Source: Liriodendron chinense | Taxonomy: Eukaryota > Streptophyta > Magnoliopsida > Magnoliales > Magnoliaceae | Assembly (NCBI GenBank): GCA_003013855.2 | Contig: ML058433.1 | Coordinates: 4,587,966-4,651,965 of the forward strand | DNA length: 64,000 nt | Direction: 5' to 3' | In this document: one piece after another, positions 1 through 10,654 of the stretch | Layout: every line of letters starts with the position of its first letter | Numbering within the stretch: position 1 is the stretch's first letter | Notes under the pieces: model-generated | What the model was told of the DNA's origin: nothing | Database searches by the model: none | The model's input: the letters and a program-made list of their open reading frames with translations, nothing else | Made by a program: the position numbers and the translations under genes

Positions 1-84
1 CCTAGTAGAAGAAGTATTTCATAGAATACTAGTAACATGAAAAATTAAAATAATCAAAATAGAAATGGAATTTATCCCCCAATT

Positions 85-1371
85 GATCCACCTGTAAACC
101 TAATTGAACCAGAAGTGGGGGAGAACATGGTCAATCAGGGCCATATTAGGAAAATACTAAGATACCAACTTCAACCACTCTGGGCTACCACCCCATCTTG
201 CATAGTTTTCCCGGGTAACACCGGGAACATTGATTTTAAGCCCGGAATTATTCAGCTTTTGCCTAAGTTCCATGGTCTATAGAGCGACAATCCATACCTC
301 CACCTTAGAGAATTTGAAGAGGTGGTTGGTACCTTGTAAATTAACAATGACAATGTGGATTTTATTAGACTGAAAATATTTTCCTTTTCTCTCAAGGACC
401 GTGCCAAGAGCTGGTTACATTCCTTAAGACCAGGCACTATTACAACTTGGTAGATCATGAGCCAAGAGTTCCTTAGGAAATGTTTTCCTACTCATAAGAC
501 AAATACATTGAAATGTGCAATTATTTCATTCTCTCAAAAGGAGGGTGAACTATTCTTCCAAGCATGGGAACGTTTCAAGGAACTCTTGCTAGCATGCCCA
601 CATCATAGTTATGATGAGTTTAGAATTTTAAGTTTCTTCTATGATGGTGTGAATTTTGACACTAGACAATTCATAGAAATGATGCGTGGGGGCCGATTTA
701 TGGACTTTGATCAGTATGAGGCGTGGGACTACTTGGAGAAATTGGCAGATGATACCCAATCTTGGGACATCCATTGCCAATTTGACCAACCTAGGACCAC
801 TATGAGAGAGAGTAGGGGGATGCATTCACTCTCTAGGGAAGATGAACTGCAAACGAAGGTAGCTACACTAGCCAAACAACTTGAGGCTGTGGAATTGGGA
901 AGAGCAAACATGAATATGGTGAAGTCAAATGTGCCCTCAAGTAGTTCTTGTGGCATATGCGGGGCTAATGACCATGAGCTGCAAAATTGTGATATCATAA
1001 TGGCCCCTAATACTAATGAGATGGTCATGGACCAAGCCAATGCAATTAATACCTACCAGAGGCCAATGGTTCAACCTTTGGGAAACACTTACACTCCTAA
1101 TTAGCGGAATCATCCAAACTTTAGTTTACGGAATTGACCGCATATGAATGTTCCCACAGCACCCCAGGGACTCAGAACAATATGTATATGGCACCACCAC
1201 CTCCACAACAACAACCAGTTCCATGTGTACCACCACCTAAAAGGGCTCCTAAGGATCCTGTGATTATTTTCATTAATCAGCAGGTACAAATGAACCAAAC
1301 ACTTCTCCAATCACTGGCGAAATTGGAAGCCCACGTGAATGCTAGGGAGAAGGGCACTCTTCCTTCCCAGC
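85..1371 (+). pseudogene. gag: gag of Athila A, broken
   Basis: Gag would form the particle shell and bind element RNA. A readable but interrupted frame starts near 85, with in-frame stops near 282, 337 and 452. The conserved retrotransposon gag core lies at 457-780 ('FLRKCFPTHKTNTLK', 'FFQAWERFKELLLACPHH'). A CCHC zinc knuckle, C-x2-C-x4-H-x4-C, is at 949-990 (CGICGANDHELQNC) with all four ligands intact. A stop follows at 1102-1104 and a proline-rich tail continues to about 1371. There the frame is cut by an antisense Athila LTR fragment. The start codon is not identifiable. The family assignment is firm and the exact ends are not. Confidence 0.8.
949..990 (+). other. CCHC zinc knuckle of Athila A gag
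   Basis: Fourteen codons reading C-x2-C-x4-H-x4-C, all four zinc ligands present. Confidence 0.8.
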
Positions 1372-2230
1372 TGCTCGCTCGCCTCAAATGCAAGGCTGCG
1401 ATGTAGTAATAATCTCGGTAAGCCCGAGGTCGATTCACAGGGAATTAGAGAACAATTTCTAAGTTATTCTAGCAACTAGGATTTCAACAATTTAAAGGTT
1501 CAATTGAGAGAATTATGTTAAAACAGTAACTTAAGAAAAACAATAATTAAAGGCACTAAGGCTTTCAAGGATCCACTTGTAACAACCCCATGTCAATCTA
1601 ATCAATCCAAGCATAAAACTCAACTAGATGTGAAGTCCTATCTCTCATCTAGTTGAAAATAAAACATTAAAGCACATTCAAACTCACTAAAGTTGAACTT
1701 CCAAATTCTAGTCCCATTCAACCACATATAGAATTCGAAATCATAGCCTTCAGAGTAACAGCCATGCTTATGGACTATGGCATGCTCAAGCGTTACCATA
1801 ATTCAAATCTAATCAAGCAAAACATGATAATCTTAGAGAATTGCAAGGAATCCATGTCCAGAGCACATGAACTCTTATAAAACTTCTAAAAATATCAATT
1901 TTAAAAAATAGAACATTCAAAATTCGAACTTGAAGTAAAGCTACTTGAATTAAACTGAATCAAACATGAAATTTGCTACAAGCTTCACCTCTCAGCCTTA
2001 GCTGAGAGATTCTAGCCGAGCATTGTTATACTACAACTAGAACTCATAAAAGAAAACTAGAAAACATAAAAACTTGGAGTTTGGAGGGTTGCAAACACTC
2101 CACGACGGCTTCCTTCCTCTCCCACGAAGTTCCTTAACTTCTATGATTCCCTAGGAAGAGACCCTAGGTGTCCTTTTATAGTAGGGAAGCTCTGTTGCAT
2201 CAGAAACATCCATAAGTTACGTAAGGGTTG
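1372..2230 (-). repeat. Truncated antisense Athila LTR in element A
   Basis: Starts TGCTCGCTCGCC, the reverse complement of an Athila LTR 3' end. It matches the ends of LTRs at 20607 and 28839 through the 'tagtaataat...cggtaagnccgagg' block. A minus-strand TATA box lies at 2172-2180. The U3 part is missing: at about 2230 the sequence passes directly into RT coding sequence of element A. No second LTR end or target-site duplication is visible here, so a deletion has joined LTR and RT. Confidence 0.8.
2172..2180 (-). promoter_or_regulatory. LTR TATA box
   Basis: TATAAAAGG on the minus strand, at the same place relative to the LTR 3' end as in the other Athila LTRs. Confidence 0.6.
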
Positions 2231-3236
2231 TCGGCCATTCATACTACTGTTTCCAAGATGGTTATTTTGGATATAACCAAATAGAAGTTGGCCTTGAAGA
2301 TCAGGAGAAAACAACATTCACATGCCCATATAGCACATTTGCTTACAGACATTTGCCATTTGGGTTGTGCAATGCCCCCGCCACATTTCAGCATTGCATG
2401 ATGAATGTTTTTTCAGATATGGTGGGGCATATTCTTGAGATCTTCATGGAGACTTCTCAGTATTTAGTTATGGTTTTGAGAAATGTCTAAACAACCTAGA
2501 GTTGGTGTTGGATAAATGTGAAGAGAAGTGTCTAGTTTTAAACTGAGAAAAATGTCGCTTCATGGCTCGAAAAGGAATTGTGTTGGGCCATATTATTTCT
2601 GAAAATGGAATAGAGGTAGACCGCTCTAAAATTGAAATCATCTCTAGTCTACCAACCCCCAAATCAGTGCGTGATATCATATCATTTTTGGGGTAGCTGG
2701 ATTCTACAGGAGGTTTATTAAGATTTTAGCATTATTGCTAGGCCCTTAACTAATCTTCTGCAAAAAGATATTCCATTCGAGTGGACCAATGATTGTGAGG
2801 TTGCTTTTCAAAAGTTGAAAAGTGCATTAAACACTACACCCATCACGAGGCCACCCGATTGGAATCTTCCTTTTGAGTTGATGTGCGATGTTAGTGACTA
2901 CGCTATGGGGGTTGTGCTAGGGTAGAGAAAAGATAAAATGCCCTACTTCATTCACTATGTGAGTAGAACTCTAACTCTGCTCAGGTAAACTACTCAACAA
3001 CTGAAAAAGAGTTGCTCGCAATAGTCTTTGGTTTGGACAAGTTTAGGTCCTACTTGCTAGGATCCAAAGTGGTCATCTTCACAGACCACTCGGCTTTGAA
3101 ATATTTATTAGCCAAGAAAGATGCAAAGCCTAGACTATTACGTTGGATCCTCATACTCCAAGAGTTTGACCTAGAGATTAAGGATAAAAATGGAGTAGAG
3201 AATGTCGTAGCGGACCATTTATCCTGATTGGTCCTA
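2231..3236 (+). pseudogene. pol: Reverse transcriptase (C half) and RNase H of Athila A
   Basis: RT copies element RNA to DNA and RNase H removes the RNA template. The frame begins inside RT at 'GHSYYCFQDGYFGYNQ', so the N-terminal fingers and the 'DYRKLN' block are absent. 'FGLCNAPATFQHCM' is readable. The active-site stretch that reads FMDD in element E is destroyed by a small deletion near 2450. RNase H follows at about 2760-3230, with 'PPDWNLPFELMCD' at the first catalytic Asp, 'FTDHSALKYLLAKKDAKPRLLRW' near 3080 and 'ENVVADHLS' at the end. Stops at about 2696 and 2922 and two frameshifts disrupt it. Confidence 0.85.
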
Positions 3237-3436
3237 GAGGATTCCATTGAAGAAACTAATATAGACGACACATTCCTGGATGAGCATTTATTTTCTGTTT
3301 CCCGTCTCCCATGGTATGCGGACATTGTAAATTATTTGGCATCTGGTAGAGTGCCTCAACACTGGAAGGCACAAGATAAGAAAGGGCTTGAAGTTGAGGC
3401 CAAGAAGTTTTTTTTGGATGACCTATTACTTGTATA

Positions 3437-4599
3437 AGTATGAGTCTGACCAAATCATTAGGAGATGTGTCCCGAAAAGTGAAATTGAAAGTGTGATCTC
3501 CTTTTGCCATAGTGAAGCTTGTGGTGGACACTTTTCGATAAAGAAAACCACGGCAAAGATTCTTCAATGTGGTTTTTATTGGCTAACCATGTTTAAAGAC
3601 ACTCATGCTTATTGTATTGCATGTGACCAATGTTAGAGATTGGGGAGCTTATCACGTAGACAGATGATGTCATTGACCCAAATTCTACCACTTGAGATCT
3701 TTGATTGTTAGGGCATTGACTTTATGGGGCCTTTTCCCCCATCTTTTGGATTTCTCTACATCCTTGTAGGTGTTGATTATGTCTCCAAGTGGATTGAGGA
3801 GGTTCCATGTAGGACCAATGATGTTAAAATGGTCCTAAAGTTTTTGAAAGAAAACATCTTTAGTAGATTTGGAACTCTCAAAGCCATCATTAGTGATTGT
3901 GGGTCTCACTTTTGTAATAGATCATTTGACATTTTGATAAAAAAATATGGTATAAAGCATAGAGTACCCCATATCACCCACAAACAAGTGGGCAAGCCGA
4001 GGTTTCAAATCGTGAGATCAAACGTATCTTGGAAAAAACGGTAAATCCAAATTGCAAAGATTGGTCTTTACCCCTTTCCGATGCACTTTGGGCCTATCGT
4101 ACTACATATAAATCTCTCATTGGAATGTCCCTTTACCGACTTGTGTATGGGAGGGCTTGTCACTTGCCCGTGGAATTGGAGCATAAGGCCTATTGGGCGG
4201 TAAAGAAATTTAACTTTGACATTGATAAGGCAGGTGAGAAGAGAAAACTTGAGCTTAATGAGTTGGAGGAACTACGTAGAGATGTATATGAGAACTCAAG
4301 GATTTATAAGGAAAGAACTAAAGTATTTCATGATAGGCATATCCTTAGAAAACACTTTGAGCCTAATCAAAAGTTCTCCTATACAACTCTGGACTCCATT
4401 TGTTTTCGGGTAAATTGAGAACTAGATGGACTGGCCCATTCATTGTTAAGAAAGTTTTTTCACATGGGGCGTTGAGATAGAAAGTGTACGTAATGACAAT
4501 GTTTTCAAAGTGAATGGTCATAGGTTGAAGCCGTATGTAGAAAAATTCCATATGGAAGAGGAGTCCATCTCTCTTCATGAGCCATATTATGATGGTTGA
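3437..4599 (+). pseudogene. pol: Integrase of Athila A, broken
   Basis: Integrase inserts the DNA copy into the chromosome. The N-terminal HHCC zinc domain is at about 3510-3636 ('CHSEACGGHF' then 'CIACDQC'), followed by a stop at 3634-3636. The DDE core is recognisable: first Asp in 'VGVDYVSKW' near 3766 and second in 'IISDCGSHF' near 3890, where sister copies read DGGSHF. The region of the catalytic Glu near 4005-4020 is frameshifted. The C-terminal part ('ALWAYRTTYKSLIGMSLYRLVYG') runs from 4029 to 4418 and ends around 4599 after another frameshift. Athila integrases normally lack a chromodomain, and none is seen. Confidence 0.85.
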
Positions 4600-5830
4600 T
4601 TACCATTGAGGTAGGTTTAGGTCTAGGCTAGTTTAGGATTAGGGTGTCTAGTTTGCTTGAGTTGCATATATTTTTTTTGTTTACCCATGTTTAGTTTTTG
4701 TAGTGTCATCACTCTCATTGGATCTCCATTCTACATGCAAGGTATATTCTCTCTTCTCTACTTGAATTTATATTGTTTCTCACATTGCATTGCATGCACA
4801 TCATTGCATTAAAGACAATGCAACATTTAGTTTGGGGAGTGAGGAGTGCATCCTAGTTTCATGTTTAGTTACATTACTATGGGTAATTTCATGCATTGCA
4901 TTAGTTTCGTACATATATGGAATAATTTTCAAAATTTTTTTAATTTTTCTAGTTTCGTATTCATGTTTCTATATGGTTTTTCATGATAAACTTGAATTTA
5001 GTTTAAGTTATTAATGTTTAGAGTTTTTAAATCCGAAAAGTTATAACCTTGAGTTTAATTATCTAATCACTAGCCTAGAGTGTAATTAGTTAAATGTACA
5101 TGATCACCTTACATACTAGCTAACTATGTTCGTATACTAAGTTTTGAGACTTAATTAATGATCTACTTGATATCTGGGCTATGATTGAACCGGACCAATG
5201 AACCCCTAACTTTGAATGAGTGAGTGTTGTGAGAGAATCATCTGGAAAAAAAAAGTGAAAATATAGAAAAAATTAATTGAATAGGACCGTAACAGTCGTG
5301 AAAGTAATCCGGGGCGGGATACCTAAGTATCCATGTCGTTATCATTACATTGTTGACACCTTAGAAGAAGTGAGCCTTTTGGATTCTTCAACTAAGGGCG
5401 GTCCATGAAAAAAAAATGAGAAAAATGATAATAAATAGGTGAGGAAGTAATGAATGAGCGAGTGAAAGAAAATAAAGTGAAGGGGTGACTTGAGAAATTA
5501 GGGGATTTCATATTCATAGGAGGATTGGATTGATTCATGAGGGTTGATGAGCTTAGTTGATTGATTTGGTTAATCTAGGTTCACTGTACACGCGTGTTTA
5601 TGATACTAGGTTCATTCTAAACTTTGACTAGCTTTCTAAACTCATGAGTGTAATGGATTAGGAGAAAAGGATTCTAACACACTAATTGGCTTAAATTGAT
5701 GAATAGGATGTTATGGAAATCACATGTTTACATTGAGCCTTGGCTTTGCAAATTACATATTTTTTTATCCATTTTTCAGTGTTGTTCGCATATTTTGCTC
5801 GAGGACTAGCAAAAAGCTGGTTGGGGGGTG
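4600..5830 (+). other. Non-coding 3' region of Athila A with two PPT-like tracts
   Basis: No env-like or other long frame. An internal G-rich tract preceded by 'aaagacaatgcaac' lies at 4831-4846. The terminal polypurine tract GGTTGGGGGGTG at 5819-5830 abuts the LTR. Between them is AT-rich unique-looking sequence. The same two-tract layout occurs in Athila B and C. Confidence 0.65.
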
Positions 5831-5953
5831 TGATGTGACCGTAAATATTACATATTTCTACCCCATTCCGATCATCACTAGGTTAGAAATCAAGCAAAAT
5901 ACTTAAATTTATTGTAGGAAACTTGTTCAATATTTGGATCGCTCTATAACTTG
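5831..5953 (+). repeat. 5' end of the 3' LTR of Athila A, truncated
   Basis: Begins TGATGTGACCG directly after the polypurine tract, where sister copies have TGTTGAGCC. It is cut at 5953, where the chromovirus LTR begins. Confidence 0.6.
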
Positions 5954-6680
5954 TGGATAGAACATAAACACCAAGGTGGGGTCCACAGTGGCCTTATCAA
6001 TAGGTTGGATAGCAAATAAACATTACCATAGGCTTTTAGGAAGTTTCAGCCGTAGGTATTCAATCACCACCATTTACTATGCGTGGCCCATCCAAAACTG
6101 GGCCCCATACCCCTACCAAGATGGAAGGCAAGGTACACAATACATCCATGAAGGTGGGACACCAAGATGGCCCCACAACCTTTGGTTGGATGAAAAATAA
6201 ACATTCCAGTGGTCCTAAGAAAAATTCTAATGGTGGGCATCAACGACCACTGTTTCCTGCGATGTGGCCCACCTGAGGGTTGGATCTGCCTCATTTTTAG
6301 GTCCACGTCCTAAAATGGCATGGAAAAATAGATGGGCAGCATGGATAAGACAGATACATCATGGTGGGACCCACAGGGTGGGCCACCTGCTGGGCAGCGT
6401 GTGTGCGCACGCTGTCTACAGCGTGGGACCTCATGAGGTCACATGAGTTTTGAATCAAACTGATACTGGTGTTTTCTCTTTCATCCAGACCTGTGGCACA
6501 GGTCTGGATGGAAAATAAACACCATGGTGAGACTTAGGCTGGTTTCAATGGTAACCATTTAATCTCCACTGTTTTCTGGCAGTGAGGCCCACACAGTCTT
6601 TGGACTTAGCTAATATTGGAGTGGTCCCTTCAAACAGGTCTGCATGACCTCATCAACAGAATTGGATGGCAAGTGATCAT
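5954..6680 (-). repeat. Chromovirus 3' LTR, outer part
   Basis: Starts TGGATAGAACATAAACACC, identical to the start of LTR copy H at 55373, and stays about 95% similar by eye. Rich in GGTGGGNCC/GGGCCCAC motifs. Split at 6680 by the copia element. The flank 5949-5953 is ACTTG; its partner cannot be identified. Confidence 0.75.
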
Positions 6681-8673
6681 TGTTAGTGCACTTTTCTGTG
6701 ACATACTAGTCACCTTGTTTGTCAATCACTTAGGTCAGTGAGTCTAGCGTCGGTTGAGCTTAATGAAGATGAAGACCGAAGACTCAAGTGGCCCTGCTTC
6801 ATCAAGGAAGAAGAAATGGGTACAAGTGATGCCTTAGTGTGCCTTAACCTTGACTAAAACGATATCCTAAAACCTCTTGATGACCATGACCACATTAGGC
6901 AAATCTTAGTCATCATAGATTGGCCCTAGGTGTCCCACAAGATCACCCAACAGAGGGCTAAGAGGTTGCATGTGCTGCGTGATCCAAGACCAAACTGATC
7001 TGCACATTGCATGGCATGTCCGACCGGCTGTGACTGGTCAGCTGGACTAGACCGACCAGTCTTGACTAGTCGGACTGGCTCCCAGTCTTCATAGCAACAT
7101 GCTTTGTGCGCAAGCCATTGGGTCGATTGGTCTTGACCGGTCGGCAGGTCTGGTCCGATCGGTCTTGACCGCTCAGGCAGACCCCCCTCCAGATAGCAAA
7201 CCTTCTGTCTTGACCGGCCGTTGGCCGACCGGTCTTGACCAGTCGGGACAAGTCGGCAGTAGCCATTTTTGCCCGATTTTAGTCTGTTGCAAACCTTTTT
7301 ATAAAGGGGCTTGGCTCATTTTGAGGGGCAAGCAGAGGGATTTTGAGAGGAGTGAAGCCACCATTGTTGGAGACCATTTGAGGCTCATTCCCAACCTATG
7401 CAAGGCATCTTCCTTATGCTTTAACACAAGATTGGAGAATTCAAAGCTCATGAAGAAGATGACCTTCATCCCCTCTTGATCTCTAGAGTTTGGATCTTCC
7501 TTGATAGGCATATCCTTATCCAAATCTCTAAGATGAGATCGTTGTAGGTGAACAACTCTAGGCAACCCATTCCTATTAGATGTAGAGTTCTCAAACCTCA
7601 CTCCTATCACCTTGGGCATCTCAAAGGCATCACAAACAAGGTGATTGATCGAGTGTAGCTGAGGCATTGGCGATGTAACGGCAACACGATCGGGGGAGCA
7701 AGAGAAGCTGATTGAAGCACAGGAGAGAGGAGATCAAGCAACTCGAACATGCGCTGAACAAGGGGCTCATTCGACAAGTAAAGTTATCTTTGTTGAGAGT
7801 CCATCCACTCAATTCCCTGTGGGAGTTGAGTGTAGAGTTTGTTTGTCAAACTCGAACTAGGGACCTTGGCCGTTCCTTGGCTTGTTCATCGGCCTAAAGA
7901 CTAAGGGTTGTTTGGCGCTCCTTAGCTCGTTTGCCAGGCCTAAACAAAGTCTCCAAGGGGGAGCCTCCAACACGGGAGTGAACTTGCATCGGGTTGAGAG
8001 TTATCCTATGTCCAAAACTCCGCTTGGGTTGAGAGTTAGCCCTTTGTCCAAAACTTCGATTCTGATTGAGAGGTGAACCGGGAAACCTCTGTGTAAAGTT
8101 TGAGAGGTGAACCTCATTTAAAACCTCTGATAATGAATGCCGGTGTGCTCAAAGGAGTTAAGTACTTGAACCGGGAGTGGAGTAGACCCAAAGTTGAACC
8201 ACTATACATGCTTGTGCTTGTGATTGATTGAGCACATTGTTATCTTAGCATTGAATGTTTAATTGTTAATTATGTATGCTTGAGAATGTATGCTAGACAC
8301 TAAATAGGCACATCCACACACAAGATGTACTTTCACTAGTTGTGCAGACTTGAGCTCATTGATCCATTCTCATAAGTCTACATAGGTTGAATAAATTGGG
8401 AGCTTGATTAGTTAAATCATTTTATTATCTATGCATGCTTAGACTAGGTTTTTTATTGCTTAAACCATATACCAGTCTTGTGATTAGACCCACTTAGGCT
8501 TGGAAGCCGAAGTGTTCTTGCTTACTTAGCTTAATTTGTTAAATTGTATAAGTAGGCGAAAAGAATTTAAAAGGTCTTAATCACCCCTCCTATTGGACTT
8601 AGCTATAATTCTAGTTGCTCTTTAAGCTTCCGCACATATGAAGGTGTCGTGGTAGACTACTGACGTAATTTCA
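6681..8673 (+). repeat. 5' LTR of the copia element
   Basis: TGTTAGTGCAC... to ...GTAATTTCA. U3 holds an array of GACCGGTC-like palindromic motifs at about 7020-7256, just upstream of the TATA box at 7300. Matched by the 3' LTR and by solo LTR I. Confidence 0.88.
7300..7308 (+). promoter_or_regulatory. TATA box of the copia 5' LTR
   Basis: TATAAAGGG. The 3' LTR copy has lost this box (TTTAAAG near 11245); solo LTR I keeps TATAAATGG at 58800-58808. Confidence 0.6.
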
Positions 8674-8675
8674 AT

Positions 8676-8689
8676 TGGTATCAGAGAGG
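8676..8689 (+). other. Primer binding site, tRNA-iMet type
   Basis: TGGTATCAGAGAGG, two bases after the LTR end. Complementarity to the 3' end of plant initiator tRNA-Met is the usual copia arrangement. Confidence 0.8.
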
Positions 8690-8744
8690 GTTACTATTCA
8701 AGGACTTAACCGTCTAGAGTAAGATCCGGTACCAGAGCACTAAC

Positions 8745-9844
8745 ATGATGTGTAACCGAGATGGGGGTACCACCAACTGTCCACCATTCTTTGACGGATC
8801 CAACTACGCCTATTGGAAGGCTAGGATGAGAATTTTTTTACAATCCATGGACCGTCCGGTGTGAATAAGCACACAACGTGGATATGCCTTACCCACCGAA
8901 CAAGTGGTTGATGGGAAATACATTGTCATTCCCAAAGATGATGAAAATGGAATGATAGTGAGAGAGCTCAATACATGGCAAATGCCAAAGCTCTCAATGC
9001 GATTTGCTGTGTGGTTTCCCCGGATGAATTTCAGCGCGTTCTCACATGCGCAACTGCAAAAGAAGCGTGGGATATACTTGAGGGTACCCATGAGGGAATT
9101 AACATAGTAAGACGATCGAAGCTTCAGCTCTTAACCACCAAACTTGAAAATATTAGGATAGAAGAGACTGAAAACTTCATTGCGTTTTATACAAAACTTT
9201 CTGATATTTGCAACTCCATGTTTGTCTTGGGTGATCGGGTTCTGGAAGGACATATATGTAAAAAAATACTTAGGTCCCTCTCGGAAAGATTTAACACCTA
9301 AATAGTAGCCTTAGAGAGGAGTGTAGGACATAGATGAGATGAAAGTAGAAGAACTCATAGGTTCCCTATAAACTCATGAACTACACTTCAAGGCCCCCTC
9401 TAGAAAGAAAAGCATCGCTCTAAAGTCCTCTCACAAACATAAGAAAATTAAGAGTGAGTCGGAGGAAGATAGTGATGATGAGGATGATGAAGATGAAAAG
9501 TTAAACAAAAAATTCAAAAGATTCCTCAAATTTGATAGAGGGAGTATCTGTGACAAGAAGGACAAGAAGGGTGATAAACTTAAATGGAAATCATCCAAAT
9601 CTTCATCCGTCCGTTGTTACATTTGCGGTCATCGTGGCTATATCGCCCCGGAATGTCCGAATGGGCTTAAACCGAAAGGTAAAAAGGCAATGACTGCCAC
9701 TTGGGATGATACAGAGGAGTCTGAATCCAAATCTAGTGACTCCACTAGAGATGGGAGCCAAAATATTGATAAAGCTCTCATGGCTTTCACCACTACCTCT
9801 CTTCCCCCTAATCTAAGAGAGGATCCTGACCGCTATCCCTTCTA
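8745..9844 (+). pseudogene. gag: Copia gag, broken
   Basis: Starts at one of two adjacent ATGs (8745 or 8748). It reads a SIRE-like gag: 'FFDGSNYAYWKARMRIFLQSMD', then 'ALNAICCVVSPDEFQRVLTCATAKEAWDILEGTHEG' and 'LQLLTTKLENIRIEE'. A stop lies near 8860, a frameshift between 8960 and 8980, and a stop at 9299-9301. An acidic linker near 9458-9500 precedes a zinc knuckle at 9615-9656. In the knuckle the His ligand is replaced by Tyr (CYICGHRGYIAPEC). The frame ends at 9842-9844. About 370 codons in length. Shell-forming and RNA-binding role is inferred from the family. Confidence 0.85.
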
Positions 9845-10640
9845 GGAGAAGGAGTTCCCAACCCCTCACCCATGCTACGTTTTATGAGGGTGTTGAGAAA
9901 ATTAGTTACCCTTAGGCCTTTCAAACTAAATATAATAAGGGTAGCTAGAAAGTGATTCTATAGGAATATCTGAGGATTTCAGCCTCATTTTTGTGTGTAC
10001 GAAAAAATCAGAGGATTCTAGCCTCATAAGCCTAAGTTTGGTAGTTTAGCCTTGGTTTTAATTGATATATTTGCTTGGTAGACTATCACCATGCTTAGAT
10101 TAACTAATCTTGTTGAATTACATGCTTCATTGTATGCTAATCTTTGCTTAGTATTGGTCTTGATATACCATGAGGGGAGGTTGGTTGATTGGGCTATAAG
10201 CCCTTGTGCTATTATTGCATATGTATATCTTTGACCAATTATGCATTATTAAATATGCCTAGATAGTTACATTTTCTTGTTAATCATATTCCATAGCATG
10301 CTCCATGTTTTAAAGTTCATGCACCCTATATTCTTCTTGTTAGCATGTGCTTATTGTTTTAACTTGGACATACTATCTACTCTTACCTTAACCTTAATTG
10401 ATATATCATTAAGGGGGAGAGAATAGTTTGTCAATTGCTGATAAAAAGGGGGAGAAAGATCAAGTCCCACCAAAACTAGTTTGCTATGTTTTATGATATA
10501 GGGATTGACAGGTTATGGTGCAGCGAACTGAAGAGGAGCTGCTTAGTTAGGCATGTCAAGAGTCCTGTATTTATTTCATTATCAATGTAATCTCTTGTTC
10601 ATGTAATTATTTTGGAAGGATAGGTTTTTGTAAGTAATTG
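9845..10640 (+). other. Non-coding 3' part of the copia element
   Basis: AT-rich, with stops in all plus-strand frames. No trace of pol domains seen. Confidence 0.6.
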
Positions 10641-10654
10641 ACAAAGGGGGAGAT
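10641..10654 (+). other. Polypurine tract of the copia element
   Basis: ACAAAGGGGGAGAT immediately before the 3' LTR; primer for plus-strand DNA synthesis. Confidence 0.75.

Larger units (their letters stand above)
1..5953 (+). mobile_element. Athila-type Ty3/gypsy element A, 5' part outside the window
   Basis: Domains run in Ty3/gypsy order on the plus strand: gag with CCHC knuckle, RT, RNase H, integrase, a long non-coding 3' region, a polypurine tract and the first 123 bp of a 3' LTR. The peptide style (gag 'FFQAWERFKELL', RT 'FAYRHLPFGLCNAPATFQ', integrase 'LVYGRACHLPVE') is that of the plant Athila lineage. The protease and first half of RT are missing, replaced by an antisense LTR fragment. 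The 3' LTR is cut at 5953, where chromovirus LTR sequence begins. No env-like frame follows integrase. Stops and frameshifts occur throughout, so the element is dead. Confidence 0.85.

Noticed and set aside
7099..7479. 126-codon plus-strand frame in the copia LTR
   Set aside because: It covers the GACCGGTC array and the TATA box of the LTR and shows no conserved domain.
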